Below are positions 19,936 to 29,026 of a stretch of 64,000 bases of DNA, one piece after another (position 1 is the stretch's first letter; each line of letters begins with the position of its first letter). The stretch spans positions 39,422 to 103,421 of the forward strand of contig NZ_JAACYI010000013.1 of NCBI RefSeq assembly GCF_009996735.1. Reading direction: 5' to 3'. The stretch comes from Cellulomonas sp. APG4. GTDB lineage: Bacteria > Actinomycetota > Actinomycetes > Actinomycetales > Cellulomonadaceae. The notes under the pieces were generated by a model. It was given only the letters and a program-made list of their open reading frames with translations. It had not been told where the DNA came from and ran no database searches. The position numbers were made by a program, and so were the translations under genes.

Positions 19936-21066
19936 TCAGCTGGCGAATCGGATCGGCACCAGGAGGTACCGATAGCTCCTGTCGTCGTCCCCCTCGAGGC
20001 TCTCCTGACCGGTGAACTCGACCGGCTTGTTCGGGTGGGTGAACGACATCCGGACGAAGTCCGTGCTCAGGGCACCGAGCCCGTCGAGCAGGAACTGCGG
20101 GTTGAAGGCGACCGTGATGTCCTCACCCGTGAGTGCGGACTCGAGCGCCTCCGACGCCTGGGCATCGTCTCCCTGGCCGGCGTCGAGCACAACCTGGCCC
20201 TCGGAGAACGCGAGCCGGATCGGGGTGTTGCGCTCGGCGACGAGCGAGACACGTCGGGCCGCCTCGGTGAGCTGCTGGGTCGACACGACCGCGTGGATCG
20301 GCGTCTCGTCCGGGAACAGGCGGCGCACGGCCGGGTAGTCGCCGTCGACCAGGAGGGAGGTCGTGTGACGTCCACCGGCCTCGAAGCCGATGAGGTCGAC
20401 ACCCGCACCGGTCGCGAGCGCGACGGTCACCTGGTCCGAGCCACCCAGGGACTTGGCGGCGTCGGACAACGTGCGCGCACGCACGAGCGCGACCTGCGAG
20501 ATGCCGGGGCTGGCCGGCGTCCACGTGAGCTCACGCAGCGCGAGGCGGTAACGGTCGGTCGCGAGCATGGTGATCGTGTCGTCGTCGATCTCCATGCGCA
20601 CGCCCGTGAGGAGGGGGAGCGTGTCGTCACGGCTCGCGGCGACGGTCACCTGGGCGACCGCCTGGGTGAGGGCATCGCCTGCGATGCTCCCCACGACGTC
20701 GGGCATGGCCGGGAGGGCGGGGTAGTCCTCGACCGGCATCGTGAGCAGGGTGAACCGGCTCGCACCGCAGGTCACGGTCACCTTGGAGCCGTCGAGCACC
20801 ACGTCCACGGGCTTGGGGGGCAGCGCGCGCGAGATCTCCGCGAGGAGCCGGCCGGAGACGAGCACCACTCCCGGCTCGCTCACGTCTGCCGCGATCTCCG
20901 AACGTGCCGAGACCTCGTAGTCGAAGCTCGAGAGCTGGACGACGCCCGAGGAGTCGGCCTCGAGGCGCACACCGGCGAGCACGGGGACCGGGGGGCGGGT
21001 GGGCAGCGACCGAGCGGTCCAGGTGACCGCCTCGGCAAGGACGTCCCGGTCGACCCTGAACCTCAT
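19936..21066 (-). CDS. dnaN: DNA polymerase III beta sliding clamp
   Basis: The ring-shaped processivity clamp, 376 residues, starting MRFRVDRDVLAEAVTW. Three clamp repeats are visible: LPTRPPVPVLAGVRLEA, the middle LPLLTGVRMEIDDDTITMLA with TDRYRLALRE, and the end EFTGQESLEGDDDRSYRYLL with LVPIR. The clamp start MRF is typical. GGAGGG is eight bases before the ATG. It lies directly downstream of oriC, reading away from dnaA. Confidence 0.98.
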   Translation of the reverse strand: MRFRVDRDVLAEAVTWTARSLPTRPPVPVLAGVRLEADSSGVVQLSSFDYEVSARSEIAADVSEPGVVLVSGRLLAEISRALPPKPVDVVLDGSKVTVTCGASRFTLLTMPVEDYPALPAMPDVVGSIAGDALTQAVAQVTVAASRDDTLPLLTGVRMEIDDDTITMLATDRYRLALRELTWTPASPGISQVALVRARTLSDAAKSLGGSDQVTVALATGAGVDLIGFEAGGRHTTSLLVDGDYPAVRRLFPDETPIHAVVSTQQLTEAARRVSLVAERNTPIRLAFSEGQVVLDAGQGDDAQASEALESALTGEDITVAFNPQFLLDGLGALSTDFVRMSFTHPNKPVEFTGQESLEGDDDRSYRYLLVPIRFAS

Positions 21067-21543
21067 CGCTGTTTCCCTCCGCACGCAGGCAGCGCCGCGT
21101 GCCCGACGGCGCGCGGCTGATCCGTGTGAACAGTACGCGAGACGACCGTCACGGGGTACGCACGCGGACCACGTCGTCCGGGGCGGCTCTGCGTGATCAC
21201 CCGGACGCTCGTCGGGCGCACCCGTAGGACGACTGTTCACACCTGTGGACATCCCTGTGGACGGCCGTGGACAGAGGCACCCGTCCGTGTGGACACGTGT
21301 GGTCCCGTCCGTGGACGGCAGGTGAACAACATCCCGTCGTCCACGACGACCCCGCGCCGTCAACTACTCCGTCCTCAGCCGGTCCACACCCAGATCCGCT
21401 CGCTGACCTGCACGTCGACCGTGTGTCCACACTCTCCACACGACCGATGACGATGACGAGAACTTCCATCGAGGGGAGATCGCACGCCTTCATCCCTGGC
21501 GGGCGTGGAGGCGGGGGTCGACCGGGAGCGACCCGGTAGTGCC
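21067..21543. other. oriC: Replication origin oriC (dnaA-dnaN intergenic region)
   Basis: About 477 bases between dnaN and dnaA, the standard actinobacterial origin position. It carries a cluster of sites close to the DnaA consensus TTGTCCACA, in both orientations: 21125-21133, 21233-21241, 21244-21252, 21256-21264, 21266-21274, 21288-21296, 21380-21388, 21423-21431 and 21432-21440. None matches the strict consensus at all nine positions, as is common in high-GC origins. The stretch at 21440-21500 is the least GC-rich part and is a candidate unwinding element. No gene is present. Confidence 0.92.
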
Positions 21544-23001
21544 TCAGCCCCGGTGCTGCTGCTTGATGCGGTTCGTGAGCTCGGTGACCTGGTTGTAGAT
21601 CGACCGGCGCTCCGCCATCAGCTCACGGATCTTGCGGTTGGCGTGCATCACCGTGGTGTGGTCGCGGCCGCCGAACTGCTGACCGATCTTGGGCAGGCTC
21701 ATGTCCGTCAGCTCGCGGCAGAGGTACATCGCGATCTGCCGTGCGGTCACGAGGACGCGCGAGCGCGAGCTGCCGCACAGGTCGTCGATCGTGAGCCCGA
21801 AGTAGCTTGCGGTCTGCCCGATGATCGCCGCGGCCGTGATCTCGGCGGTGTCGTCGTCGGTGATCAGGTCCTTGAGGACGATCTCGGCGAGTGCAAGGTC
21901 GACCTGCTGCCGGTTGAGGTTCGCGAACGCGGTGACGCGGATCAGTGCGCCCTCGAGCTCGCGGATGTTGGTGGAGATCTTCGAGGCGATGTACTCGAGC
22001 ACGTCGTGCGGCGCCTGGAGGTTCTCGCTGCCGGCCTTCTTCCGCAGGATCGCGATGCGCGTCTCGAGGTCCGGCGGCTGGACGTCGGTGATGAGCCCCC
22101 ACTCGAACCGCGACCTCATGCGGTCCTCGAACCCGTTGAGCTGCTTGGGCGGCAGGTCGGAGGTGATGACGACCTGCTTGTTCGCGTTGTGGAGCGTGTT
22201 GAACGTGTGGAAGAACTCCTCCATCGTCTGTTCCTTGCCCTGAAGGAACTGGATGTCGTCGATGAGGAGGACGTCCACCTCGCGGTAGCGCCTCTGGAAC
22301 GCACCGGCGCGGCCCTCGCCGATGGAGTTGATGAAGTCGTTGGTGAACTCTTCCGAGTTCACGTACCGCACCCTGATCCCTGAGTAGAGCGACTGCGCGT
22401 AGTGCCCGATGGCGTGCAGGAGGTGGGTCTTGCCCAGCCCGGAGTCGCCGTAGATGAACAGCGGGTTGTACGCCTTGGCGGGCGCCTCGGCGACAGCGAC
22501 GGCTGCGGCGTGGGCGAACCGGTTCGAGGACCCGATGACGAAGGTCTCGAAGAGGTACTTGGGATTGAGCCGCGCCGGCTCGGCGGGCGGCCGGCTCGAG
22601 GTGGGCCGCGCGGGGGCGCGGTCCTCGGGACGGGGTCCGGTGTCCTCGAGGTCGCCTTCGGCTGCGGAGTCCGGGCGGCGGACGGTGCCGAGCCGGTACC
22701 CGTCGTCTGCGGTGCGCGCGGGCTCGGCGTCGTCGAGCGCCGGGTCGACGGTCACGGCGAACCGGGCGTCCCTCTCGAGCACGGCGGTCAGGGCCCGTGT
22801 GATCTCCGTGCGGACGCGGGACTCGAGGTAGTCCTTCGTGAAGTCGTTGCCCACGGCGAGCAGCACGGTCCCGTCGAGCAACCCCATGGGTTCGGCCAGG
22901 CGGATGAACGCCAGCTGCTGCGCGCTCGTCGCCGGGTCGCGCGAGATGAGGTCGATGGCGGTGGCCCACACCTCGGCGATGGGGTCGTCCTGTGCTGGCA
23001 C
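21544..23001 (-). CDS. dnaA: Chromosomal replication initiator protein DnaA
   Basis: The initiator AAA+ protein, 485 residues from GTG 23001. Domain I is about 1-90 ([16 protein letters not shown], then the [12 protein letters not shown] region). Domain II is a short acidic/Pro linker (about 100-145). Domain III has [20 protein letters not shown], Walker [17 protein letters not shown] and Walker [16 protein letters not shown]. Domain IV holds the DnaA-box reader [19 protein letters not shown] lies about seven bases before the GTG. Domain II is shorter than in Streptomyces, which makes the whole protein short for an actinobacterium. It reads toward oriC and dnaN. Confidence 0.98.
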   Translation of the reverse strand: MPAQDDPIAEVWATAIDLISRDPATSAQQLAFIRLAEPMGLLDGTVLLAVGNDFTKDYLESRVRTEITRALTAVLERDARFAVTVDPALDDAEPARTADDGYRLGTVRRPDSAAEGDLEDTGPRPEDRAPARPTSSRPPAEPARLNPKYLFETFVIGSSNRFAHAAAVAVAEAPAKAYNPLFIYGDSGLGKTHLLHAIGHYAQSLYSGIRVRYVNSEEFTNDFINSIGEGRAGAFQRRYREVDVLLIDDIQFLQGKEQTMEEFFHTFNTLHNANKQVVITSDLPPKQLNGFEDRMRSRFEWGLITDVQPPDLETRIAILRKKAGSENLQAPHDVLEYIASKISTNIRELEGALIRVTAFANLNRQQVDLALAEIVLKDLITDDDTAEITAAAIIGQTASYFGLTIDDLCGSSRSRVLVTARQIAMYLCRELTDMSLPKIGQQFGGRDHTTVMHANRKIRELMAERRSIYNQVTELTNRIKQQHRG

Positions 23002-23458
23002 TGAGGGGCTCCTGGTCTGCGCTGCGCGAGGCGTCGTCCGCGAGAAGTCTCGCACGGTGAACCGTGATCCACACAGTTGTCCACAGACTGTGCGTGCAGG
23101 TCCGCCGCACGGGACGGGGACGTGAGGGACCCGGTCTGTCCACAGAGTTGTGCAGAGCTGTGGGTGCAGCCGATCATCCTGCCTCGGTGTGTCGGCGGCA
23201 CGATTCGGCCGGAAGGGTGGATCCTGGAGAGTTGTGGTCGCCCCGCGCGAGCGAGACGTGTGGTTTGACCCCCGCGTGCCCTCCGCGTACCGTTGCACAG
23301 CCGTTCGTGACGGCTCTTGTCAGCGTGCCCGTGCATCGCCCGCCGGCCTGGTCCCCGACCGAGGCCAGTGCTGGGCGGAGGTGTGGGTAGGAGCCGCCCG
23401 ACCGTACCGAGTGTCCGCCGACCAGGCGGTGACCTGAACCGAACCAGTGGAGTCCGAC
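23002..23458. promoter_or_regulatory. Divergent dnaA/rpmH regulatory region with DnaA boxes
   Basis: About 457 bases with no gene. TTGTCCACA at 23077-23085 is a perfect DnaA box, CTGTCCACA at 23136-23144 differs by one base, and TGATCCACA at 23065-23073 by two. All lie within 150 bases upstream of dnaA, which suggests autoregulation by DnaA and possibly a second part of the origin. On the other side is a clear rpmH promoter (separate entry). Confidence 0.75.
23265..23293 (+). promoter_or_regulatory. Promoter of the rpmH-rnpA-yidD-yidC-jag operon
   Basis: TTGACC (23265-23270) and TACCGT (23288-23293) are separated by exactly 17 bases, a good match to the actinobacterial housekeeping sigma consensus. 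The likely transcription start near 23300 gives an rpmH leader of about 160 bases. Confidence 0.75.
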
Positions 23459-23596
23459 GTGTCGAAGCGCACCTTCCAGCCGAACAACCGGCGTCGAGCC
23501 AAGACCCACGGCTTCCGGCTGCGCATGCGCACCCGGGCCGGCCGCGCGATCCTCGCCGCTCGCCGGCGCAAGGGTCGGTCCGAGCTCTCCGCCTGA
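23459..23596 (+). CDS. rpmH: 50S ribosomal protein L34
   Basis: The smallest large-subunit protein, 45 residues, very basic: starts [20 protein letters not shown] and continues through [17 protein letters not shown], the L34 signature. GTG 23459 has TGGAG about six bases upstream. It is the first gene of the rpmH-rnpA-yidD-yidC operon, divergent from dnaA, as in nearly all bacteria. The rnpA start is only six bases after the stop. Confidence 0.97.
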   Translation: MSKRTFQPNNRRRAKTHGFRLRMRTRAGRAILAARRRKGRSELSA

Positions 23597-23602
23597 GCGC
23601 GG

Positions 23603-23962
23603 GTGCTTCCCGCACCCCTGCGACTGCGCCGGTCCGAGGACTTCGCGCATGCCGTCCGCAGGGGTGCCCGGGCAGGCCGTGACACGCTCGTCGTGCACTG
23701 CGTGAGGACCCACGGGCCCGACGGGCTCGTGGGCTTCGTCGTCGCAAGGTCGGTGGGCAACGCGGTCGTCCGGAACAAGGTCAGACGGAGGTTGCGAGGC
23801 GTGGTGGTCGAGCACAGCGACGCCCTGCCCGGTGGTGCGCACATCGTGGTGCGCGCCCTGCCCGCTGCCGCGACCGCGCCGTACGCGCGCCTGCGTGACG
23901 ACTACCTCTCGGCGCTCGGCACGGCGGTGCGCCGCGCGCGTCCTGTCGACGGCGACGCGTGA
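23603..23962 (+). CDS. rnpA: Ribonuclease P protein component
   Basis: The protein subunit of RNase P, which trims the 5' leader of precursor tRNAs together with the rnpB RNA. It has 119 residues. The opening [20 protein letters not shown] and the RNR motif [19 protein letters not shown] are diagnostic. It starts with GTG six bases after rpmH and its stop overlaps the yidD start region. Confidence 0.96.
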   Translation: MLPAPLRLRRSEDFAHAVRRGARAGRDTLVVHCVRTHGPDGLVGFVVARSVGNAVVRNKVRRRLRGVVVEHSDALPGGAHIVVRALPAAATAPYARLRDDYLSALGTAVRRARPVDGDA

Positions 23963-24315
23963 TGACCGCGGCCACGGCCGGGAGGTCGTTCCCGAGGCGA
24001 GGCCTCGAGCTCGTACGCGCCGTGCCGAGGCTGCTCCTCGTCGCACTCATCCGCGTGTACCAGACACTCGTGTCGCCGATGACGGGCCCCAGCTGCCGCT
24101 ACTACCCCTCCTGCTCGCAGTACGCCCTGGTCGCCGTCCAGCGCCACGGTGCCCTCCGCGGGAGCTGGCTCGCCGGGCGACGGCTGCTGCGCTGCCACCC
24201 CTGGAGTCCGGGCGGTGTCGACGACGTGCCTCCGGCGAAGGTTCCTGATGCAGGTGCTCGTCCCCAGCGCTCGACCGAGCACGCGACCGACCCAACGAGG
24301 AGCTCCACCCGATGA
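23959..24315 (+). CDS. yidD: Membrane protein insertion efficiency factor YidD
   Basis: A 118-residue protein with the YidD core: [35 protein letters not shown], and [17 protein letters not shown]. The conserved Cys residues of [11 protein letters not shown] and CHPW are all present. The family assists YidC-dependent insertion. The ORF opens GTG-ATG: the GTG at 23959 overlaps the rnpA stop, and ATG 23962 is an equally possible start. The tail after the core is Arg/Thr-rich and variable. The stop overlaps the yidC start (ATGA). Confidence 0.94.
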   Translation: MMTAATAGRSFPRRGLELVRAVPRLLLVALIRVYQTLVSPMTGPSCRYYPSCSQYALVAVQRHGALRGSWLAGRRLLRCHPWSPGGVDDVPPAKVPDAGARPQRSTEHATDPTRSSTR

Positions 24316-25469
24316 GTTTTCCCGACAACATCCTCTGGCCGCTCATGGTGGCGGTCGCGTGGATCATGGTGCAGTTCCACAAGCTCACCAGCACGCTGTT
24401 CGGCCTCGACGAGGCGTCCGGCCTGTCGTGGGCGCTGTCGATCGTCGGTCTCGTGATCGTCATCCGGATCCTGCTCATCCCGCTCTTCGTGAAGCAGATC
24501 AAGGCGTCACGCGGCATGCAGCTGCTTGCGCCCGACCTGCAGAAGATCCAGAAGAAGTACAAGGGGAAGACCGACCCGGCCTCTCGCGAGGCGATGAGCC
24601 GCGAGACGATGGAGCTGTACCGCAAGCACGGGACGAACCCGTTCTCGTCGTGCCTGCCGATCCTGGCGCAGTCACCGATCTTCTTCGCCCTGTTCCGGGT
24701 GCTCTACCAGCTCACACCGCTGGCCGAGGGTCGCTACGCCAACGGTGACGTCACTGCGATCGGTCCGCTCACGCAGGAGCTCGCTCAGCAGGCGAACGAG
24801 GCGACCATCTTCGGTGCGGACATCTCGAGCTTCTTCCTCCAGGAGGGCGCGAGCACCCAGACCCGCATCGTGACCGTCGTCCTGATCATCCTGATGTCGG
24901 CGACGACGTTCTTCACCCAGCGCCAGCTGACGCAGAAGAACATGCCGGCGACCGCGCTCCAGGGACCGATGGCGCAGCAGCAGAAGATGCTGCTCTACCT
25001 GCTCCCGGTGATCTTCGCCGTCTCGGGCGTGAACTTCCCGATCGGTGTGCTCATCTACTGGACCACCACGAACCTGTGGTCGATGGGTCAGCAGTTCTAC
25101 GTCATCCGACGTAACCCCACCCCTGGCTCGGAGGCCGAGCGCATGCTCAAGGAGCGCCGGGCACGCCGGGCGGCGGCACGTGGGCAGGTCCTCGAGGAGG
25201 AGAAGCCCGCGATCGAGGAGAAGCCCCGCGGGCAGCGCCCGCAGCCCAAGCGCAAGGACCGCGCGAAGGGTGTCGGTGGTGCGCCGAAGCCCGGGGACGC
25301 GTCACCGACCGAGCCCGCTCCGTCGGAGGCCGACGCGTCGGAGCCCGCGGCGCCTGCCGAGCCCCAGCGTCCGGGCGACGGGGCTCAGGCCCCGGCCCCG
25401 CGCAAGAAGAAGAAGCCACGTCCCGACGGCGGGACGGGTAGCGGCGATGCGCCGAAGCCCCGCCCCTGA
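24312..25469 (+). CDS. yidC: Membrane protein insertase YidC
   Basis: Inserts and folds inner-membrane proteins with or without SecYEG. The 385-residue actinobacterial form has no large periplasmic domain. The first helix is [18 protein letters not shown], followed by [20 protein letters not shown] with the conserved cytoplasmic-groove Arg, the coil [35 protein letters not shown], and [17 protein letters not shown]. The last 110 residues are Lys/Arg/Pro-rich and probably contact the ribosome. The start overlaps yidD. Confidence 0.96.
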   Translation: MSFPDNILWPLMVAVAWIMVQFHKLTSTLFGLDEASGLSWALSIVGLVIVIRILLIPLFVKQIKASRGMQLLAPDLQKIQKKYKGKTDPASREAMSRETMELYRKHGTNPFSSCLPILAQSPIFFALFRVLYQLTPLAEGRYANGDVTAIGPLTQELAQQANEATIFGADISSFFLQEGASTQTRIVTVVLIILMSATTFFTQRQLTQKNMPATALQGPMAQQQKMLLYLLPVIFAVSGVNFPIGVLIYWTTTNLWSMGQQFYVIRRNPTPGSEAERMLKERRARRAAARGQVLEEEKPAIEEKPRGQRPQPKRKDRAKGVGGAPKPGDASPTEPAPSEADASEPAAPAEPQRPGDGAQAPAPRKKKKPRPDGGTGSGDAPKPRP

Positions 25470-25494
25470 CCTTGCAGCCCCCGAGGAGACCCCG

Positions 25495-26010
25495 ATGACC
25501 GAGAGCACGCCGGCGCAGGACGCGTCCGACACCCCGACCCTGAAGCGTCTCGAGGAGGAGGGTGAGATCGCGGCGGACTACCTCGAGGAACTGCTCGACA
25601 TCGCCGACCTCGACGGCGACATCGACATCGACATCGACCACGGACGGGCGGCTGTCGAGATCGTGGCGGAGCCTGGATCCGAGCGAGCTCTGCGGCGCCT
25701 CGTGGGTCACGACGGTGAGGTTCTCGACGCGATCCAGGAACTGACCCGGTTGGCCGTGCAGACGCGCACGGGTGACCGCAGCAGGCTCATGCTCGACATC
25801 GCTGGTTTCCGCGCCGCCCGGCGTGCGGAGCTCGCAGAGGTCGCCCGCTCGGCGATCGCGGAGGTCCGGGCGTCCGGCTCCTCGGTGTCGCTCGACCCGA
25901 TGAACCCGTTCGAGCGCAAGGTGGTCCACGATGTCGTGGCCGAGGCCGGGCTCGTGAGCGACAGCGAAGGTGTGGAGCCTGAACGCTACGTGGTGATCCA
26001 CCCGGCCTGA
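25495..26010 (+). CDS. Jag/KhpB family RNA-binding protein (KH-R3H)
   Basis: A 171-residue single-stranded nucleic-acid-binding protein. A short acidic start leads to a KH domain (AAVEIVAEPGSERALRRLVG, then GEVLDAIQELTRLAVQ) and an R3H domain with NPFERKVVHDVVAE. The N-terminal Jag-N domain of Firmicutes is absent, as in most actinobacteria. GAGGAG lies about eight bases before ATG 25495. It is the last gene of the rpmH operon and is followed by a very strong hairpin. In streptococci, KhpB with KhpA influences cell division; the role here is inferred from family only. Confidence 0.92.
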   Translation: MTESTPAQDASDTPTLKRLEEEGEIAADYLEELLDIADLDGDIDIDIDHGRAAVEIVAEPGSERALRRLVGHDGEVLDAIQELTRLAVQTRTGDRSRLMLDIAGFRAARRAELAEVARSAIAEVRASGSSVSLDPMNPFERKVVHDVVAEAGLVSDSEGVEPERYVVIHPA

Positions 26011-26020
26011 GCTGGGTCAG

Positions 26021-26062
26021 GACGACGACGGCGAGCTCCCCGGGGAGCTCGCCGTCGTCGTC
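26021..26062. terminator. Perfect 42-base palindrome, terminator of the rpmH-jag operon
   Basis: The 21-base left arm (26021-26041) is the exact reverse complement of the right arm (26042-26062); the left arm starts GACGACGACGGCGAGC. In practice a four-base loop would form. A TT-containing run follows. It lies ten bases after the jag stop. Confidence 0.85.
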
Positions 26063-26069
26063 TTCCGAC

Positions 26070-26083
26070 GTTCCACGTGAATC
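26070..26083. promoter_or_regulatory. parS: parS-like site 1
   Basis: GTTCCACGTGAATC matches the consensus GTTTCACGTGAAAC at 12 of 14 positions with the central CACGTG intact. It lies just after the jag terminator. Confidence 0.7.
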
Positions 26084-26374
26084 ATGCGTCCCGTCGAGCA
26101 GGAGGATCGGGCGCCTCTGACGGTCGATGGAAGGGTTCACCAGGGGGCTGGGCGAGCCGAGGTCCGCGGGGGACGTGCGCCGCGGGGGTAGATCGAACGT
26201 GGAGCGCTCCCTCGTTGCCGGCACCGTCCGTGAAGAGCACGTCCACGGACGGATGTACGTCGGGTTCGTGACGTGTGGCCTCCGCCGATCCGTGGACCGG
26301 GCTCTCGGGATGGCGTAGGACCGAGGTCGGGCCAGACGGTCGGCCCGAGGGCGCGGGGGTAGCGTCACCCCGAT

Positions 26375-26388
26375 GTTTCACGTGGAAC
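26375..26388. promoter_or_regulatory. parS: parS-like site 2
   Basis: GTTTCACGTGGAAC has one difference from the parS consensus (13 of 14). Confidence 0.88.
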
Positions 26389-26514
26389 AGGAGCCGCGAG
26401 CGAGACGCAGAGGCCCGTTCGCGGGGTGCGTCGTCGATCCGTACCGACAGAGGGCTGGCTCGCCTGGGCCTCTTCACGACGCGACTTGAGGACCGGGGTC
26501 GGGCGACCCTTCGT

Positions 26515-26528
26515 GTTCCACGTGGAAC
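26515..26528. promoter_or_regulatory. parS: parS-like site 3
   Basis: GTTCCACGTGGAAC is a perfect palindrome with two symmetric changes from the parS consensus, a variant often seen in Micrococcales and Streptomyces. Confidence 0.85.
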
Positions 26529-27112
26529 GAAGGCGCCGCGGCTCCTCGGCCAGTTGGATAGGAGGCGCTCGGACACGGTGAGCGACAGAGCTGCGCGCGC
26601 ACGTCTCGTGCACCAGGGGGACGTGGCCACGCTGGCGGTGTGGGACGTACCAGGGCTGGCAGTTCAGTAGCGGACCAGCAAGGGGGGGAGCTGTCGCAGG
26701 CGACGAAGTGCACTCATGTGTCGCCTGGCAAGGATGTTCGGCTGTCACCTTGACCGCCGGTGCTTCAACGGGCGCTCTGTCAGTCATGCGTACGACTGGG
26801 TGTGCGCTTGGCTGCGCGGCGGCACCTGATGGCCTCGCCGCCGACGTAGGAGCCTCCGTGGCGTGCGGCCGTAGGTGCGTGCAGCATGGGCGACGGTCGA
26901 TCCAGTGCGGCGCGGCTCGACATTGGGGGGCGCGGCTGCTCGAGGTCCCACGCCCGTCCACGGGGCCCACTGCGCGCACGGTCGTCGTCGTCCCCAGATG
27001 GGCAGATCGCGCGTGCACGTGCTGTCGTGCTCCCGTCCGTGAACGCGGCCTGTGGCCGCAGGCGCAGCGCAGCCGCCGGCGACCGCAGCGGCACCCTTGG
27101 GCCCCGTCGCTG

Positions 27113-27126
27113 GTTCCACGTGGAAC
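27113..27126. promoter_or_regulatory. parS: parS-like site 4
   Basis: GTTCCACGTGGAAC, the same symmetric variant as site 3. It is only three bases from site 5, so the two form a tandem pair just upstream of rsmG. Confidence 0.85.
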
Positions 27127-27129
27127 GTG

Positions 27130-27143
27130 GTTTCACGTGGAAC
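27130..27143. promoter_or_regulatory. parS: parS-like site 5
   Basis: GTTTCACGTGGAAC, 13 of 14 match, 24 bases upstream of the rsmG start and paired with site 4. ParB bound here could cover the rsmG promoter. Confidence 0.88.
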
Positions 27144-27167
27144 GGAGCATGTCCGTACGGTGGGGGA

Positions 27168-27899
27168 GTGGAGACGCACACAGGGCACATCACCAGCGGG
27201 TCCGAAGGAGGCGCGGCGAGCCCGGCGACTGCAGAGATCGAGGAGTACCTCGGGGCGAGGTACGCGGCGGTGCGCTCGTACGCGGACCTGCTCACCGAGC
27301 ACGGTGTGGTGCGGGGTCTCATCGGACCCCGTGAGCTCCCGCGCCTCTGGGAACGGCACATCCTCAACTCGGCTGCGGTGGCCCAGTTCCTGCCGTCCGA
27401 GGGCACGGTCGTCGACGTCGGATCGGGAGCGGGGCTCCCGGGTCTTGTGCTCGCCGCCATGCGACCCGACCTCGACGTGGTGCTCGTCGAGCCGATGCTG
27501 AGGCGCGTCACGTGGCTCGAGGAGGTCGTCGAGACGCTCCGTATGAGCTCTGTTCGAGTGGTGCGCGCGCGTGCCGAGGAGCTCCACGGGAAGCTCTACG
27601 CCGAGGTGGTCACGGCACGAGCGGTGGCGCCGCTCGACAGGCTCGCCGGATGGACCTTGCCGCTGCTGCGCAAGGACGGGGTTCTGCTCGCGCTCAAGGG
27701 TGATCGGTCCGCCGAGGAGCTCGCAGCGGCCCACGAGACACTCGGACGCCTGGGTGCGGGGACGGGAGAGGTTCTCGAGGCAAGGACCCTCGAGGGCCTG
27801 GGTGCGACCTCGGTGGTCCGCGTGCGTAGGACGGCGCCCGAGGTGCCGCGGCGCGAGGAAGGCCGGTCGCGACCACGCGTGCGCCGTCGACGGCGCTGA
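27168..27899 (+). CDS. rsmG: 16S rRNA (guanine(527)-N7)-methyltransferase RsmG
   Basis: Methylates G527 of 16S rRNA using S-adenosylmethionine; loss gives low-level streptomycin resistance. The 243-residue protein has LWERHILNSAAVAQFLP, the SAM loop VVDVGSGAGLPGLVLAAMRP, VLVEPMLRRVTWLEEVV and VTARAVAPLDRLAGW, all RsmG marks. A basic tail (RRRR) ends it. GTG 27168 has no proper Shine-Dalgarno spacing; TACGGT lies six bases upstream, so a leaderless transcript is likely. It sits between the parS tandem and parA, the usual order. Confidence 0.95.
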   Translation: METHTGHITSGSEGGAASPATAEIEEYLGARYAAVRSYADLLTEHGVVRGLIGPRELPRLWERHILNSAAVAQFLPSEGTVVDVGSGAGLPGLVLAAMRPDLDVVLVEPMLRRVTWLEEVVETLRMSSVRVVRARAEELHGKLYAEVVTARAVAPLDRLAGWTLPLLRKDGVLLALKGDRSAEELAAAHETLGRLGAGTGEVLEARTLEGLGATSVVRVRRTAPEVPRREEGRSRPRVRRRRR

Positions 27900-28003
27900 G
27901 GCGGACGCGCGCGGGCGAACTACGGGTGTGCGCTCGCCGGGGCGGTACGGAGGAGCGCTGCAGCAGTGGCAGGATGTGTGCGCACGCGATGACGGGAGAC
28001 CTG

Positions 28004-29026
28004 GTGGAGCAGCACGACCGAGCGCGGGACGACTTCGTTCCACGTGAAACGTGGTCCGACGACGAACGCCGGGAAGCGATCATCCAGAGCCTGCCCGCCG
28101 TCGACGACTCCACACCGCTCGCGGCCCAGCTTGCGGCGGACGCGCGTCGGCGGATCGACCTCTCGGGTCGCCGCTTCCCGCGTCCCGAACGCACCCGGGT
28201 GCTTACGATCGCCAACCAGAAGGGTGGCGTGGGCAAGACGACGACCACCGTCAACCTGGCGGCTGCTCTCGCGCAGGCCGGGCTCAACGTCTTGGTCATC
28301 GACAACGACCCTCAGGGCAACGCGTCGACGGCCCTGGGTGTCGACCACCGCGCTGGTACGCCGTCCGTCTACGAGGTGCTGGTCGAGGACGAGGACCTGG
28401 CCGCGGTCGTGCAGCCGACGGAGCGCGTCCCACGGCTGTGGTGCGCTCCCGCGACGATCGACCTCTCGGGGGCGGAGATCGAGCTCGTGTCGCTCGTGGC
28501 CCGCGAGAACCGTCTGCGCAACGCGATCGAGGCGTACCTGGACGCCCGTGCCGCCGCGGGGGAGGACCGCCTCGACTACGTGTTCATCGACTGTCCTCCG
28601 AGCCTGGGCCTGCTCACGGTGAACGCCTTCGTCGCCGCTCGCGAGGTGCTCATCCCGATCCAGTGCGAGTACTACGCGCTCGAGGGTCTGAGCCAGCTCC
28701 TCAAGAACGTCCAGCTCATCAAGAACCACCTCAACCCGGCGCTGCACGTCTCGACGATCCTCCTGACCATGTACGACGCCCGGACGAACCTCGCCCAGCA
28801 GGTGGCCGCCGAGGTGCGCGAGCACTTCCCCGAGCAGACCCTGCGGACGACCGTGCCCCGTTCGGTCCGGATCTCCGAGGCCCCGAGCTACGGACAGACC
28901 GTGATGACGTACGACCCCGGCTCCACAGGCGCGTTGTCCTACCTCGCGGCCGCACGTGAGATCGCCGAGCGCGCCGCGACCGCCGCGGTGGCCCAGTCGA
29001 CAGGTACGACGACGGAGGAGAGCTGA
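28004..29026 (+). CDS. parA: Chromosome partitioning ATPase ParA (Soj)
   Basis: A Walker-type ATPase that moves ParB-parS complexes. The 340-residue call has an N-terminal extension with the phrase PRETW, which is the translation of an internal parS site. The deviant Walker A is [18 protein letters not shown], then [28 protein letters not shown] and [17 protein letters not shown] 28004 has GGGAG five bases upstream; ATG 27989 and ATG 27974 are in-frame alternatives with poorer ribosome-binding sites. The stop overlaps the parB start. Confidence 0.94.
   Translation: MEQHDRARDDFVPRETWSDDERREAIIQSLPAVDDSTPLAAQLAADARRRIDLSGRRFPRPERTRVLTIANQKGGVGKTTTTVNLAAALAQAGLNVLVIDNDPQGNASTALGVDHRAGTPSVYEVLVEDEDLAAVVQPTERVPRLWCAPATIDLSGAEIELVSLVARENRLRNAIEAYLDARAAAGEDRLDYVFIDCPPSLGLLTVNAFVAAREVLIPIQCEYYALEGLSQLLKNVQLIKNHLNPALHVSTILLTMYDARTNLAQQVAAEVREHFPEQTLRTTVPRSVRISEAPSYGQTVMTYDPGSTGALSYLAAAREIAERAATAAVAQSTGTTTEES
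28037..28050. promoter_or_regulatory. parS: parS-like site 6 (inside parA)
   Basis: GTTCCACGTGAAAC, 13 of 14 match to consensus, inside the 5' coding part of parA. It is translated as part of an R-E-T segment, a common arrangement in actinobacteria. Confidence 0.9.

Larger units (their letters stand above)
26011..27167. other. Gene-free interval with five parS-like sites between jag and rsmG
   Basis: About 1.16 kb with no convincing gene. Open frames exist on both strands but overlap each other, resemble no family and lack good start signals. It contains the jag terminator and parS-like sites at 26070, 26375, 26515, 27113 and 27130. In relatives the jag-rsmG gap is usually short, so this enlarged spacer looks like a centromere region. 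GC is slightly lower than in the flanking genes. Confidence 0.6.

Noticed and set aside
26275..27334. Several open frames in the jag-rsmG spacer (for example 26275-26670 and 26708-27334)
   Set aside because: They overlap on both strands, are interrupted by parS sites, resemble no family and lack ribosome-binding sites.
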